In this document: positions 32,001-43,200 of the stretch, piece by piece
Numbering within the stretch: position 1 is the first letter of the stretch
Layout: every line of letters begins with the position of its first letter
NCBI RefSeq assembly: GCF_905220565.1
Contig: NC_059399.1
Span: 10,075,501 to 10,139,500 of the forward strand
Length of the DNA: 64,000 bases
Direction of reading: 5' to 3'
Origin: Melitaea cinxia
Lineage: Eukaryota; Arthropoda; Insecta; Lepidoptera; Nymphalidae
Notes under the pieces: generated by a model
The model's input: only the letters and a program-made list of their open reading frames with translations
Database searches by the model: none
What the model was told of the DNA's origin: nothing
Program-made: the position numbers and the translations under genes

Positions 32001-35000
32001 TAGTAGCACGTGTGTAATGTAATGAGCATGCTTATTTAGAGCGTGCTCAAAAATCAAACGACGTTTGATTTTCGAGCATGCTACCTGAGGCGCGGGTAGG
32101 TGGGGGGCGTGCTCCGAGCACGTCTGAACATGTTTGCTTATTAGCATGCTATTATCCATTTTGTCTCGATCTGCGGCGGACGACTGTTTATGCAATTAAT
32201 AAAATTGATGTAATTAATTAAAATTAAACCCGCAATATGAAGAAGAAAAAACTTTGCTTTTTGTGTCACATTATAGAAGTTACGAATATCTGTGGAACAC
32301 ACATTCTTCTTTATATAAAAATAATATTGCTCGTAATAATGCTTATGAGGCTTTATTAAAGGACATGAATGATTCAAGTTTAACAATGAAAATAATTAAA
32401 ACTAAAATTAAAAACCTAAGATCTGTGTAACATGCCGAAGATAGCCAAAGATATACGAACAAAGATAGCCGAGCCTGGTGCCAAATAGCACGTCTGTCCG
32501 TACGTTTGCTTTGAGCATGCCTATTTAGGAGTATGCTTTAAATCAAGCATGCTTATTTCTGGCAAATGTGAACAGTTTGCAGAGCATGCTAATTTTAAGC
32601 AAGCTTATTAGCATGCTTTTTTTGAGCACGTCTGTCAGTACCTTTATACTTTTTGTATCTTTTGTGAAATCCTTCCTATCCTTTTCTTTCCTTTCTTCTC
32701 TTTCTTTCTTTTCTTTCCTATCCTTTTCTTTCAACAAATTTACTAAGTTGTTATTGTACCAAATTGGTTACTGTCCCCGTCTGCTTGCTCGCACGACCAT
32801 TTCGTCAACAGTTTCAGCGTTCTCCAATAAATGTCGCTAATCTCCTTATTTATGGATATATAGTTAGCTTTATAAAAGTTATACTTAGTTACATATTTTT
32901 TCTCTAAATAATGTGAAATAGGAAAGTCAATACTAATATTTAAGTGGGGATGGAACTTATCCACTTTAGACAAAGGTACAGGAGAGAGTTATGTTTTTAC
33001 GCATGAGATATTACTTCGTATTAGGTCTAAAATTTTACTATCATCATTCAAAATAGCATTGAACTGTTGTAGATTATATAAGGCCAAAAAGTCGAGAAAA
33101 TACCAAGTAAGATTTGTACACACACAATTGGCTATAGTAGATGTATGATCAAACTGATCAGGAATTAAGTTCCAAGAAATTTGAGCAATATTAAAATCTC
33201 CAACCACCAATATATCGCAGTTGTCAATTTGAGAAATAGTATTACTGTTATATTTTACAATCCAACTGATTTTACAGACGAATTAGAGACAAAGGTGGAG
33301 GCAAATATATAGCGCAAACAAATATGCTTTTCGATATACGATGGTCAGTGGCACGAGATGTAATTTTTATCCACAAGTCCTTGTCATTACTTTCATAACA
33401 TAAAAGCCTAAAACATTCGAGTCATTTTTTTACAGCTATCAGTACTCCTCCGCCGTCTGATTTAGCACTGTTAGTATTACATCGATCTCTTCGGTATATT
33501 TCGTAATTGGGGTTTAGAATATCGACATCAAAAATACTACCATTCAGCCTTGTTTCGGTGAGAATAATTAAATCATAACTACAATAATTAGGGCTAGCTA
33601 TATAATATAATTGCACTAACTTACCACGTATATTCCTTGAGATCTGCTGATAAATATTCAATTTATACATTTTTAGTTATCAAAACTTAATACTGTTGAT
33701 AGACCAGTGTTTTTAGCCTTTGAAAATGAAAAAAAATAAAATAGTAGTTAATTTGAAATCCATTGAAAAAGGAAGAGTGCCCATACAACAAAAATAAAAG
33801 GAAACAAATTACGGGCGATCTGAGTTCGGGAAGTGGTAGGGAAGGGATGGGTTTAAGGGTAAAAAACGGTAACGGTCTCGATTTCTGGCTAAACTACAAG
33901 TCCCTTGGAAAAAAGCTCAATGACAAGGTTGTAGGTAGTAAAATATCTACAACTTTTGTATTTACGCTTTTTCAAATAACCTCAAAATCATGTGAAAAAT
34001 TAAAAAAAACCAAGTTTTTGGTCATTTATTTTACGAAATTTGGTGAAAATTTACCTTTCTATGTCACAAACAAACTGTAATTTTTTTGATTTAATTTATT
34101 TATTTTTTCACCTTTTTTTTTGACCTCAATATCGAAAAAGCACCCTCATTTTCAATCGAAAATTCTCACGTCAAAATATCTGCTTTTTTAAAAAAGTCGG
34201 TGGGCTTTTTGTTTTTGTAAAATCTGTATTTTCTAAGGCGAACGGAAGTTGAGAAAGAAATATACGTTAGTGACGATAGAAAGAGAGAGAGAGAGAGAGA
34301 GTAAAGTTTTACGTTATGTTCTACTTCAGTCGTGTGATCTAAAGCACACTCGTTTGTTTCGGATTACTTTTTTAGGCCACCCATTCCATATATAATCCAG
34401 TCACACATACACACAATGTAACATTATACATTAATTATAATTTTTGTTACATTATTAATTCATTGTATAATTGAAAATTAGCTATTTTATCAGCGTGATA
34501 TTATGGTTTGTAGGCTGACCAGCTCTACGATATGATGACCCAAGAGTTCCGATGCACATTTTGTAATCAAGTCGTCGAAGAAGACCAATCGGCTCTACCA
34601 AAAAAAGATTCGAGATTACTACTAGCAAAATTCAATGAACAACTTGAAACTCTCTACGTATTATTAAGGGAAGTCGAGGGTATCAAACTAGCGCCAGAAA
34701 TACTGGAACCGGAACCGGTGGACATAAACACAATAAGAGGGTTTGTCCGTTTAATTTTTACAAAATTGTCTCTATTACACTAAATTAATGACAATCTTAA
34801 AAATTAATCAAAATACTGTTTAAAAGTGTTCGTGAATATTTCTCATTTTAAATAATGTTTAGAGACTATGAGAGACAGCATAGCATGAAATGGCAATTGT
34901 GCTTCTGGCTACAGTTTCGCGTCGAATATTTTTTTCTGTATCTTATACCCTTGTATAGTTTTTCGGGTATGAACGTTTTTTAGTTGTTAAATATCAATAA

Positions 35001-38000
35001 CTAGTAACTACACACTATCTTGGTCAGGTTGACGTCCAAGCAACAGACGAACCGGCCGGGGGGCGAGCAATGGTCCGGCGAAGCGACGCGCAACCAGGGC
35101 CTGGCGGTGGAGGAGACGCAAGTGGACGTCATCATCGGGGACACGGACACCACCGCCGACACCGCCGCGCAGCGCAAGGAGCGCCCCGTGTGGATGGTGG
35201 AGAGCACCATCGTCACCAACGACCAGGTGAGCGGTGAGAGCGAATCTTTGCAGATGGTTGCCATTATAGTGGGGAGCAGCATTGTCACAAACGTCCAGGT
35301 GAGCGGTGAAAACGAAAGTTTGCTTGTGGTCGGTCGCCCTCATAGTGGGGAACACTATCGCCACCAACGACCAAGCGAACGGTGTGAACCAATGGTTGCT
35401 GGTGGCCCCCATCAGCGACCACTCGCGCAATACTTACTCGCGAAAAAGCTCTCCTTGTGGATGAGAGTACCATCGAAACAACCAACAATAGAGAGAATAC
35501 CAACAAGTGAACGATGTGGGCGAACTGTCTCTGTACGATTATGGTAATGAGCAATACATATAATGATACAAAATTTTCTAATTATCTGAAAAACTGTTTT
35601 AAACTTGAAAAACATTGTTGTGACTACAACATGGTTGTAACGTTTATTTGAGAAAGAACTAAAAGTATTTATTAATAATAATTGAGCTTGAAAATAACCT
35701 TCAAATAATAATTTCAGGGCGACAGTGTTCATTCTTCAGACATGGCTCTCGAAAAGGCAGCCAGCAATGCGTCGAATACAAAAACAGCGGGAAAGGAGAA
35801 AAACGACGACATTATGTCCGTTCTTTTGGCACATGAGAAACAAAACACAGGTAATTTGTGCTGTCTATTGCTCTTTACTTTATTGTAACAACTTAAATTA
35901 TAATTAATTTAATTCTCCGATGAAGACGGATTGGAACTTAATTTACAGCTCTACTCCACCACAGGTTTATATGCATGTCTCAAAATGTTTTTAAACATTG
36001 CCTTATAACTTACAAGTTACAACACACAATTTTTTTAAGGCACAAATGTTTTTCAACACAAATAGAAAATTTAAGTGTTAGTCTTGGTTCACAATATATT
36101 TTTTTTATGTTAGGTACGCTTACAATACCTATACAAAAATAATTCTGTAACTGAAAAACTAAAAAAAAACTTTGTAATTTTTAGATTTAGAAATATGTTA
36201 TATATGTAAGATGTAAACATTTTAAGATTAGTCCACTCCTAAACTAATAAATAGACATTATTATGTAATTATAAACAATAGCTGTTACAGAATGTTTATA
36301 GGTATATAGTATCTATAATATAATATTCTTAAATGTTTAACAATCCGAAATGTTGTATAGTCATCAGTGTCAAGAGCTATATCTATACAAATAAATAAAA
36401 TTGGAGTGTCTGTTTGTAATATTAAAATAACCGCTTTTTACTAAATACATGTGGATGAACTCATATACACGGTACATATATACCAAAATAACACTTTTTC
36501 AAATTTTTGTCTGTCTGTCTGTTTGTTCCGACTAATCACTGAAACGGCTGGGCCGATTTTGACGGATGTAGTAAGGAGTTTAGTTATTTTGGAAAGGACA
36601 ATGCTCATGAAGTATGAGAATAAAACCCAGGCCCGGAGCAAAAGAAATGTAACTCAAAATATAGGTAAATATAAGTAATTAAATATTACATAGGCAAAAA
36701 TTCAAATGGCAATTTCATACATACAGCCATTGATTTCGATGATGCCTCCTATGCAGTATTTCATTACTTATTATTACCTATAATTTGAGTTACTTTTCTT
36801 TTGCGCCGGGCCTGGGTTTTTTTTTTTTTTTTTGAGCATTGTCTTTTATTTACTTTGTAACTCTGCGAACTGAACAACAACTTTTTTTTAAATACCATGC
36901 GGACGAAGTCGCGGGCATAGCTAGTTTATGTATATAAACTAATTTTTCACAAACTAAATGGTTTCAATTGGTTTCATTTATTAATGTTGTTTTTTTACAG
37001 GTCATAATGTTACAAATACCTCGAAAGGAGCAGAACAGGACAGCTCCGATTCAAGCGACAATGAATCTAAGGATCCTTACAGACTGAGAGACGAATTAGC
37101 TGCAGTGGGTGAGTTCTGATCGAGATCCGATATCTCCGTCTTAGAAAGAAAGATTTCAATGCAAATTATAGTGTAATGTAGTCTAGTCGCAGTTAAAGTC
37201 GTCGTAGTCGCGTTAAAATAGTGACTCAACGCGGTGTACGAAATGAAATTAATGTAAGCCCGTCAGGTAAGGTGGGTGATAGACGTACGAACTTAAAGTA
37301 CGTCGTGAACTTACTGGGCTCGACGTCGGTGACACGCGTAAAACTTACTCATTCTGTATTGCGATGTCGTCGACAGAAGAAGCTTTGTGTTATTTAGGAA
37401 TTGTATCGTATTACATTTTAAAAACTAAAAAAGACTAAGTTCGGAAATAATTCATTTTGAGGAGTATAGTATATATAAGGTGAGGTGATGTTGTCGTTTT
37501 AAACGCCATATTGTAATTTATTATAATTCAAACTCGAAAAACTTGTGTGAAATGCATAAGTTTTGACATTTCAAAGGAAGCCTAAGTACTTATCCAGTTT
37601 AATCGTTACAGTAAAACTATATTAATATTGCAAAGCAAATGAGATCGTTTTTTTATAATTTACATCTCATTTGAATTCATTCTCACATCACAAATTAAAA
37701 TCTCTACTCGAAATTGCAAGCTTTTAACGGTCGTTTTCCTCGAAAATGAAATTGAAACTGTGGTCATTGTTTTATTATCTAACTACGTTTAAAGTGGTAG
37801 GTATATTGTGGAGTAACGATATTATGTTATTATGACGTAGGTATATTATTAAACTTTCGTTGCAATATAACTACAAAACCGTTTACAATGATGGTATAGT
37901 TCGCGTCATGTAAAAAGAACGCTGAAAGAAACTGGAGGGGGTGCGTTTGCGCATGGGTATACTCGCGCACAAGTACTACTGTTTTATTTTTTAATTAGGC

Positions 38001-38815
38001 TTTCACTCGCAGCTTCGTATAATGGTTATTGGTAGGTACATTAAAAAATACTAGAAATACCAGTGCGAATACTTCGGACTAAATAAGTATAATAATTATC
38101 ACTTTACAAAATCACAATTTTTTTTTAAACAAAAGCAATAACAATTTTTTTTAGTTATTGAAATGTCGTATTCAAAAATAATAATTATCTGTACTCTCGA
38201 TATTCGTATCTTAATAGTTTTTATGTGTTTAAAATGATAAAATTTATAATTGTTTTTTAGTGAAATAAATAGTAAATGGAGAATTTTGTAATTTAAAACT
38301 TTTGTGCGCGATAATAATTTGAGTCGACGTCGAACTGTCAACCGCTGTCAACCAATAGCACACCGGCAAGCATGCGACAGTGATAAACACTCCCGTCCCC
38401 TACCCCGTACCACCAAATAGACCGATAAATCGCTTCTGCGCAGCTTCAAGGCCAGCGTTCTTTTTACATGACGCGAACTATACTTGGTGTCTAGATAGAG
38501 GGAGAATTTATTTAAGGCATAATGTCCACGGGATCGAAATTTTGCAGGTAAAACTACGATAAATAGCCAATAGGTTTTTATTGTTCTATGGTTCATAATA
38601 TAATTATAAAAAAATGAAATAATTAACTAAATTTTTCAGCCGAGATGGAAAGCGACGACTCCGAGTCCGATGACAACGCGCCGACTGTAATGGTGAATGG
38701 GAAGCCTGTACCGTTAACAAGCATAGACGATGACGTCATCGCACGTATGACGCCCTCCGAGAAAGAGACGTACATACAAGTCTATCAGGAGTACTATAGC
38801 CATATGTATGATTAG
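29021..38815 (+). CDS. TfIIEalpha: TFIIE alpha subunit, 8 coding exons
   Basis: Large subunit of general transcription factor TFIIE, which recruits and regulates TFIIH at RNA polymerase II promoters in the nucleus. Exons 29021-29144, 29251-29367, 29836-30014, 34514-34740, 35028-35226, 35718-35850, 37001-37108 and 38640-38815 join in frame and give 420 aa. The N-terminal winged helix (about 13-110) includes ARLVVRGFYTIEDALIVDML. A zinc ribbon follows with C129, C132, C154, C157 (CPSC and CTFC), the family spacing. Then comes a helical segment, the conserved PVWMVESTI box and an acidic C-terminal region (SDDSESDDN) ending in TPSEKETYIQVYQEYY. The start follows an acceptor-like TTTTGCAG at 29015, so a 5' untranslated exon is expected upstream. 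Intron 3 holds a 3.4-kb LINE; intron 5 starts with decayed copies of the exon 5 end and donor, one a possible in-frame alternative. Confidence 0.95.
29395..29690 (-). mobile_element. Short RTE-derived retroposon in TFIIE alpha intron 2
   Basis: Same family as 24272-24601, slightly deleted. Flanked by a 9-bp direct repeat TTTTTATCT (29386-29394 and 29691-29699). Confidence 0.8.
30316..33700 (-). mobile_element. Degenerate jockey-superfamily LINE in TFIIE alpha intron 3
   Basis: Minus-strand pieces in order: endonuclease N-terminus 33670-33422 (LIILTETRLNGSIFD), 33210-32989 (VVGDFNIAQISW), linker pieces 32973-32743 and 31930-31731 (SFITSKRKSKGRIPS), RT 31228-30992 (GVPQGSQLGPILFLLFINDL; FADN replaces the catalytic FADD), then 31122-30682 and a C-terminal piece 30672-30316. 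Many stops and shifts are present. A PIF/Harbinger-like element interrupts it at 31939-32643. Confidence 0.85.
31939..32643 (+). mobile_element. PIF/Harbinger-like element with a MADF-domain fragment
   Basis: Terminal inverted repeats AGGTACGGACAGACGTGCTC and GAGCACGTCTGTCAGTACCT; TTA duplications at 31936-31938 and 32644-32646. Removing it rejoins the surrounding LINE. Inside, 32239-32430 (+) encodes EEEKTLLFVSHYRSYEYLWN, then YKNNIARNNAYEALLKDM and KTKIKNLRSV with a stop, the pattern of a MADF DNA-binding domain, which occurs in the accessory protein of PIF/Harbinger transposons. The ends are crowded with AGCATGCT and GTGCTC repeats, likely transposase-binding sites. Confidence 0.85.
34237..34352 (+). 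repeat. Repeat shared with GH16 intron 6, (GA)n core
   Basis: Starts GCGAACGGAAGTTGAGAAAG, has a (GA)n run at 34266-34300 and ends GTGATCTAAAGCACACTCG. Collinear with about 6240-6395. In TFIIE alpha intron 3, 160 bases before exon 4. Confidence 0.55.
35197..35520 (+). repeat. Decaying tandem copies of TFIIE alpha exon 5 end plus donor
   Basis: The exon end ACCATCGTCACCAACGACCAG with donor GTGAGCGGTGA recurs 72 bases later as AGCATTGTCACAAACGTCCAG with an intact GTGAGCGGTGA, again near 35352 as ACTATCGCCACCAACGACCA with a destroyed donor, and weakly near 35470. The frame stays open across the first two units. Confidence 0.75.
36385..36930 (-). repeat. Interspersed repeat (GCCCGCGACTTCGTCC type), reverse copy
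   Basis: Ends on the plus strand with GCGGACGAAGTCGCGGGCAT followed by AGCTAG. A related copy in the same orientation is at 43445-43690. It is interrupted by an inverted-repeat element at 36626-36820. In TFIIE alpha intron 6. Confidence 0.6.
36626..36820. mobile_element. Small TIR element (MITE-like) in TFIIE alpha intron 6
   Basis: About 40-base inverted repeats starting CCCAGGCCCGGAGCAAAAG and ending CTTTTGCGCCGGGCCTGGG, 195 bases overall, inserted in an older repeat. Target duplication not resolved because of A/T runs at both edges. Confidence 0.6.
37271..37470 (+). mobile_element. Truncated PIF/Harbinger-like element
   Basis: Collinear with the left part of 51006-51718: GTGATAGACGTACGAAC, then ATGTCGTCGACAGAAGAAGC and GTATTACATTTTAAAAACTA. 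TAA precedes it. No matching right end was found. In TFIIE alpha intron 7. Confidence 0.6.
37897..38480. mobile_element. TIR element with TA target sites in TFIIE alpha intron 7
   Basis: Perfect inverted repeats of at least 28 bases: TAGTTCGCGTCATGTAAAAA at the left, TTTTTACATGACGCGAACTA at the right, each flanked by TA (37895-37896, 38481-38482). 584 bp, no transposase seen; fits a Tc1/mariner-type MITE. Confidence 0.8.
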
Positions 38816-38870
38816 TGTTTATCGTTTTAGATGTCTCTATGAACTGTGTATGGAATACAATTATACAAAT

Positions 38871-38876
38871 AATAAA
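38871..38876 (+). terminator. AATAAA poly(A) signal of TFIIE alpha
   Basis: AATAAA 56 bases after the TAG stop (38813-38815), followed by a T-rich stretch. Confidence 0.65.
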
Positions 38877-38881
38877 TTAAA

Positions 38882-40219
38882 TAAAATATGTTTTATTGAT
38901 ACTTTTATTTAATTAATACGATGGTGATGCACCCGAAAAAGAAAAAAAGAACACATCCATCAAGACTGATTGTTTTGATGGATCCAATTATTAACGAAAA
39001 TTATAACTTAAAAACACACTGATATTATAAATACGAATCCTTTAGTTTGTTTAGTTTTTTTTATTTTTAACAACTACTGACGCCTGAAAAACGAGAAGCA
39101 TCGCAAGCGCCCCGTCGACCCTACCCCCAATCCTCCCAGGAGCTCTAGTCACTTTACTCACCACAGAAACCAAACACTACTTGAAGCAGTATTATTATAT
39201 ACTTCCCAGTCGGGCTACTGCTAGATTTTAAGCTTGTGAAAGTCAAACTTTTTAAGCTGAATCCTTCGACCTATCTCGAAATAGTATGGCAGGCACATAG
39301 ATTTAAACCCCGAAAAGGAATAAGATTTGGTACTTTTTAATAGTGCTTTATAAAAATCCAGAAATCAATTTGAAACCTTTAAGTTACTGTCTAAAATAAG
39401 TAAACTAGAAATATATTTTAATCAGTCTTGTCGTCTTCATTAAATTGCATAAACTTAGATTAGATTCAAAACATCTTACACTAAATTAGATTATCAATTA
39501 TAAAACACAAACAAACTTAAAGAAGAATAAAATAACTTTTTAATAAATAAACACTTCATCTAAAATATACAACACACAACAAACTAATTACACTGCGTAC
39601 ACATGTAGATTTGGGATACTATAAGAAACTATTCTAAATATACATATATAACTTAATACTGAACTATGTGTATGTTTACATTTGTACAATCAAATCAAAT
39701 AATCTAAGACTTACGTCCGTATGGGATATAACTTGTGTTCACATTACTGTCCTATACTTAATGTTACGTGACTTCATTGTCCATCTGTAAAATTTGTGCG
39801 CAAGATAAAACACTTAACATTTGGTTAATGACAACAGTGTAAGCACAGAAAGTTATTTTTCTCTGATTGCAATAATTATTAATGATTCAGTTAAATGCTT
39901 ACAAACAGAGGACAATAAAACACATTGATTTACAATCAAGGAAAAAATATTTACATAAAACAAATTTTGTAAATTTATGTATCTGCTTTCATCTTCATAT
40001 ATCATTACTTATTACTGCTATTTTTTAATTTACATTTAATAAAATATATTTACAAATTAAATATTTAATCTGCATTGAGTACACACTCGACAAAAAATGT
40101 AAAAAACTTTATATACAAATATTGAAAAATGCTAATAACAAAATAAAATAGCAAAATAATTTATAATTTCGGTAAACCACACAAAAAAATGAAATGGAAG
40201 TTCCCATATGTCGATCGTT
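38882..40219. other. Convergent intergenic region, TFIIE alpha / AFG1L
   Basis: No gene seen. A fragment of the GGTAAGCGATTACCG-type repeat lies at about 39075-39230 (CCCAGGAGCTCTAGTCACTT). The rest is AT-rich and probably includes the AFG1L 3' UTR. Confidence 0.45.
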
Positions 40220-43200
40220 TTAGTTAATGTGTTTTCCCCACTTTTCCCAATACTCGTCTGTTTGCATTTCCATAATCCTAGAGAGACATCGATCGCAAGC
40301 AAACATTTCTTCTTCTCCTGTAAAAATAGCAGCCTTGGCATCGTCCTGGGGATGTAAAAATCAAAGTTATTGTCATTTATTTAATTAAAAAAACTCATAC
40401 CATTTGTACCTTATATTTTGTAATATATGTTTTATATTTTTCTTCTATCTAAAGCAGCCTTTAAAATATCGATATTAAATATAAAAATTAGTTGAATAAC
40501 TTTCCTATCATATTTCTAATCAAAACTAACTTTTTCGCCATGTAGATATTTGCAAAATGAGTTTTTAACAGTTTGACGTTAAATATAGTTCTGTTCATTG
40601 GTAATAGATATCTTTGAATATATAGCAACTAACGTTTATGTGACTGCTAGATATTACAAAAATCATCAACCAAAAAGTCAATAGCTCGTGAGAGTTATCT
40701 TATTACACACGTTACACATTCAAAGATAACAAGCTTTTATGCTTGTAATAGTTCTTAGTCATTTATATTGGCGCATATTCTGTAATGATAAAAAATGTGA
40801 CGAATCTGATTTTTGACAGACTTACAACAAACAATTGTGTTTGCCAAATTAACATCGATCATCGATAAATTAACATCGGCAAGTAATACAACGTAGTCGA
40901 GTAGTAGATACTAGCTGTACCCGCGGTTTCGCACACGTTCATTTGAGGACAAAAATAGCCTAGTCTTTCTTGGGCTATTCAACACAAAAAAAAATCTTCA
41001 ATTCGAACTAGTAGTTCCTGAGATTAACGCGCTTAAACAAACTTTTCAGCTTTATAATATAAGAAGGTAATAGATAAATAAGTAAAATGTGCTCTTCCAA
41101 TTTCGGAAACGCAAATAGGAAACTCAATATAAAATAGTTCAAATGTGATATCTGGAACATAACCAACACCCTATTATTTCAGTCAGTTATATACTGGGAT
41201 TGAAACTAAGCTAAATATATATTTTAGTCTTAAGTTTTGGACATATTTTGGTGGTTGTGCAGTATATATTCCCACTGACACCTGACTATGAATTTATCGC
41301 CTTGGTATGTCATCGCATCGTTCACTCATACGATACCTATTGCTAGAAATCCAATACATAAAATAATGTAGGGTAATGTAGGGTGTTCGACTCCTAACTG
41401 CGTTCCTTCGAATGGGGGTTTTGTAAGCTGTAGGGGTTACAGATCAAGTTCCACATGGAAAAAAATCCTAATTCTTTTTTAAATTTAACTTTTTCTTAAT
41501 ATACGAGCTACTCTGGCAACATACTTCTGCACAACCGTCCAATACTATTGTTCTTAGACCTAAAATAAAAAATATATATCAGTACTAATTGCCGTATGCA
41601 ACTAAAGAACCGCATATGAATTTTTTTTTCTCGTAGAATGTTTTTCATTGTAAATTATAGCCTTGCTCTCGAAAGCTATCATGCGGAACGAGTCTATCAA
41701 AGTAGTTCGTCTATTTAACAACTTCAAATTAAAAAATGGCTAGAATTTTTTTCAAGCGATACGTGATCTAAAACACTTGCAGAAACCTCATTTGAAGGAA
41801 TGTGTTAGGAGTGGAACAGCTCCAGCCTGTAATATCGAGTAATGTAGAAATAAAGAGAATGTTGAAAATGAGTTTCGCTATGTGGTTACGGTAGTACAGA
41901 ATATAGCCACCCCCTCTCTTCCTGTGGGTGTCGTAAAAGGCGTCTAAGAGATAACACAGTTCCATTACCACCTTGGAACTTAAAAAGCCGACCGATGGCG
42001 GGATAACCATCCCTGCTGGCTTTGAAATACACAGGCCGAAGACGGGCAGCAGCGTCTTCGGTGCGACAAAGCCAGCCCTGCGGTCACCAACCCGCCTGCC
42101 CAACGTGGCGACTATGGGTAAAACACATGAGTTCACGCCATTTTTGGCGTTAACTTGTGGAGGTTTATGTCCAGCAATGGATTGTGATAGGCTGAAATGA
42201 TGATGATGATGACGATGATGATGATTATGATGATGTCGATGATGTTGATGTTGATGATGATGATGATGATGATGATGATGTAGGAGAACGATCAGAGATT
42301 AATCCCCCACGCTGCTCCAATGCGGGTTGGCGGATATATTCCCTACTATGAATAACAATCGCTATCAGGTGTACATGATAACAACCGAGACCGACGGCTT
42401 AACGTACTCTCCGAGACACCACAAGGTCTGCACAAACACCCAGACCACGGCAAACATCTGTATAACCGATACAAATGTTTGTCATGTGCGGGATCGAACC
42501 CGCAACCGCTAGCGCAACTGCCACAAACCAGTGCTGTGACCGTTGCGCCAACGCATCGTAGGAGTAGAACACCTTATATAAATTTGTAAAAATAAATTTA
42601 CGTACAGAATCTTTGGTTATTTTTAAGTCATCCATAAGAGCCCTATCAGCATCTCCATATTGATCTTTTTCATCTTCTAAATTAAAAAGATTCTTTGGAT
42701 CGCAGTCAGCAGCAATAACAACCTTAAAAATAAAGAATAAATTATAACAATTAATTATCTGTAACTACTGTTAATGCTCGTTAATAGTATAATTTATAAC
42801 ACATTGTCATGTATAATTTTTATGGCACTATTACAGTGCAGTACTTACCCGAACTCTATTGTCATATAGTGTATCAATCAATGTTATGAATCTTCTTATT
42901 TGTGATCTATGTTTAAATATTGATAATTGAGGTAGCTCTCTTATGAAAACTGTATGGAACGTTTTAGATATTATGAGGTAATCACTTGCACCAAGTGGCT
43001 AAAACAATGAAAAGAAAAATGTTAAAAACAAATAAAGTCCTATTAAAAGTTATTGTGTCATATCTGAATACACGCATCGCATCAGCGAGTCCGAGTGATT
43101 TTCACATGCATTTTTCTTAATTGACGATAACTTGTAAAATATTTAAGGTAGGTAAGGTAAGGTTTAAATTATATGTTGTAAAAGATTATCATATAGACAT

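Noticed and set aside
32543..32840. Lys/Glu-rich 64-codon frame and Ser/Phe-rich 90-codon frame
   Set aside because: They are products of a CT-rich low-complexity run at 32680-32735 on the edge of a LINE remnant.
35008..35554. Antisense reading frames of 89-140 codons over TFIIE alpha exon 5
   Set aside because: GC-rich exon shadow; low-complexity peptides without motifs, and the sense frame has the TFIIE alpha boxes and proper splice sites.
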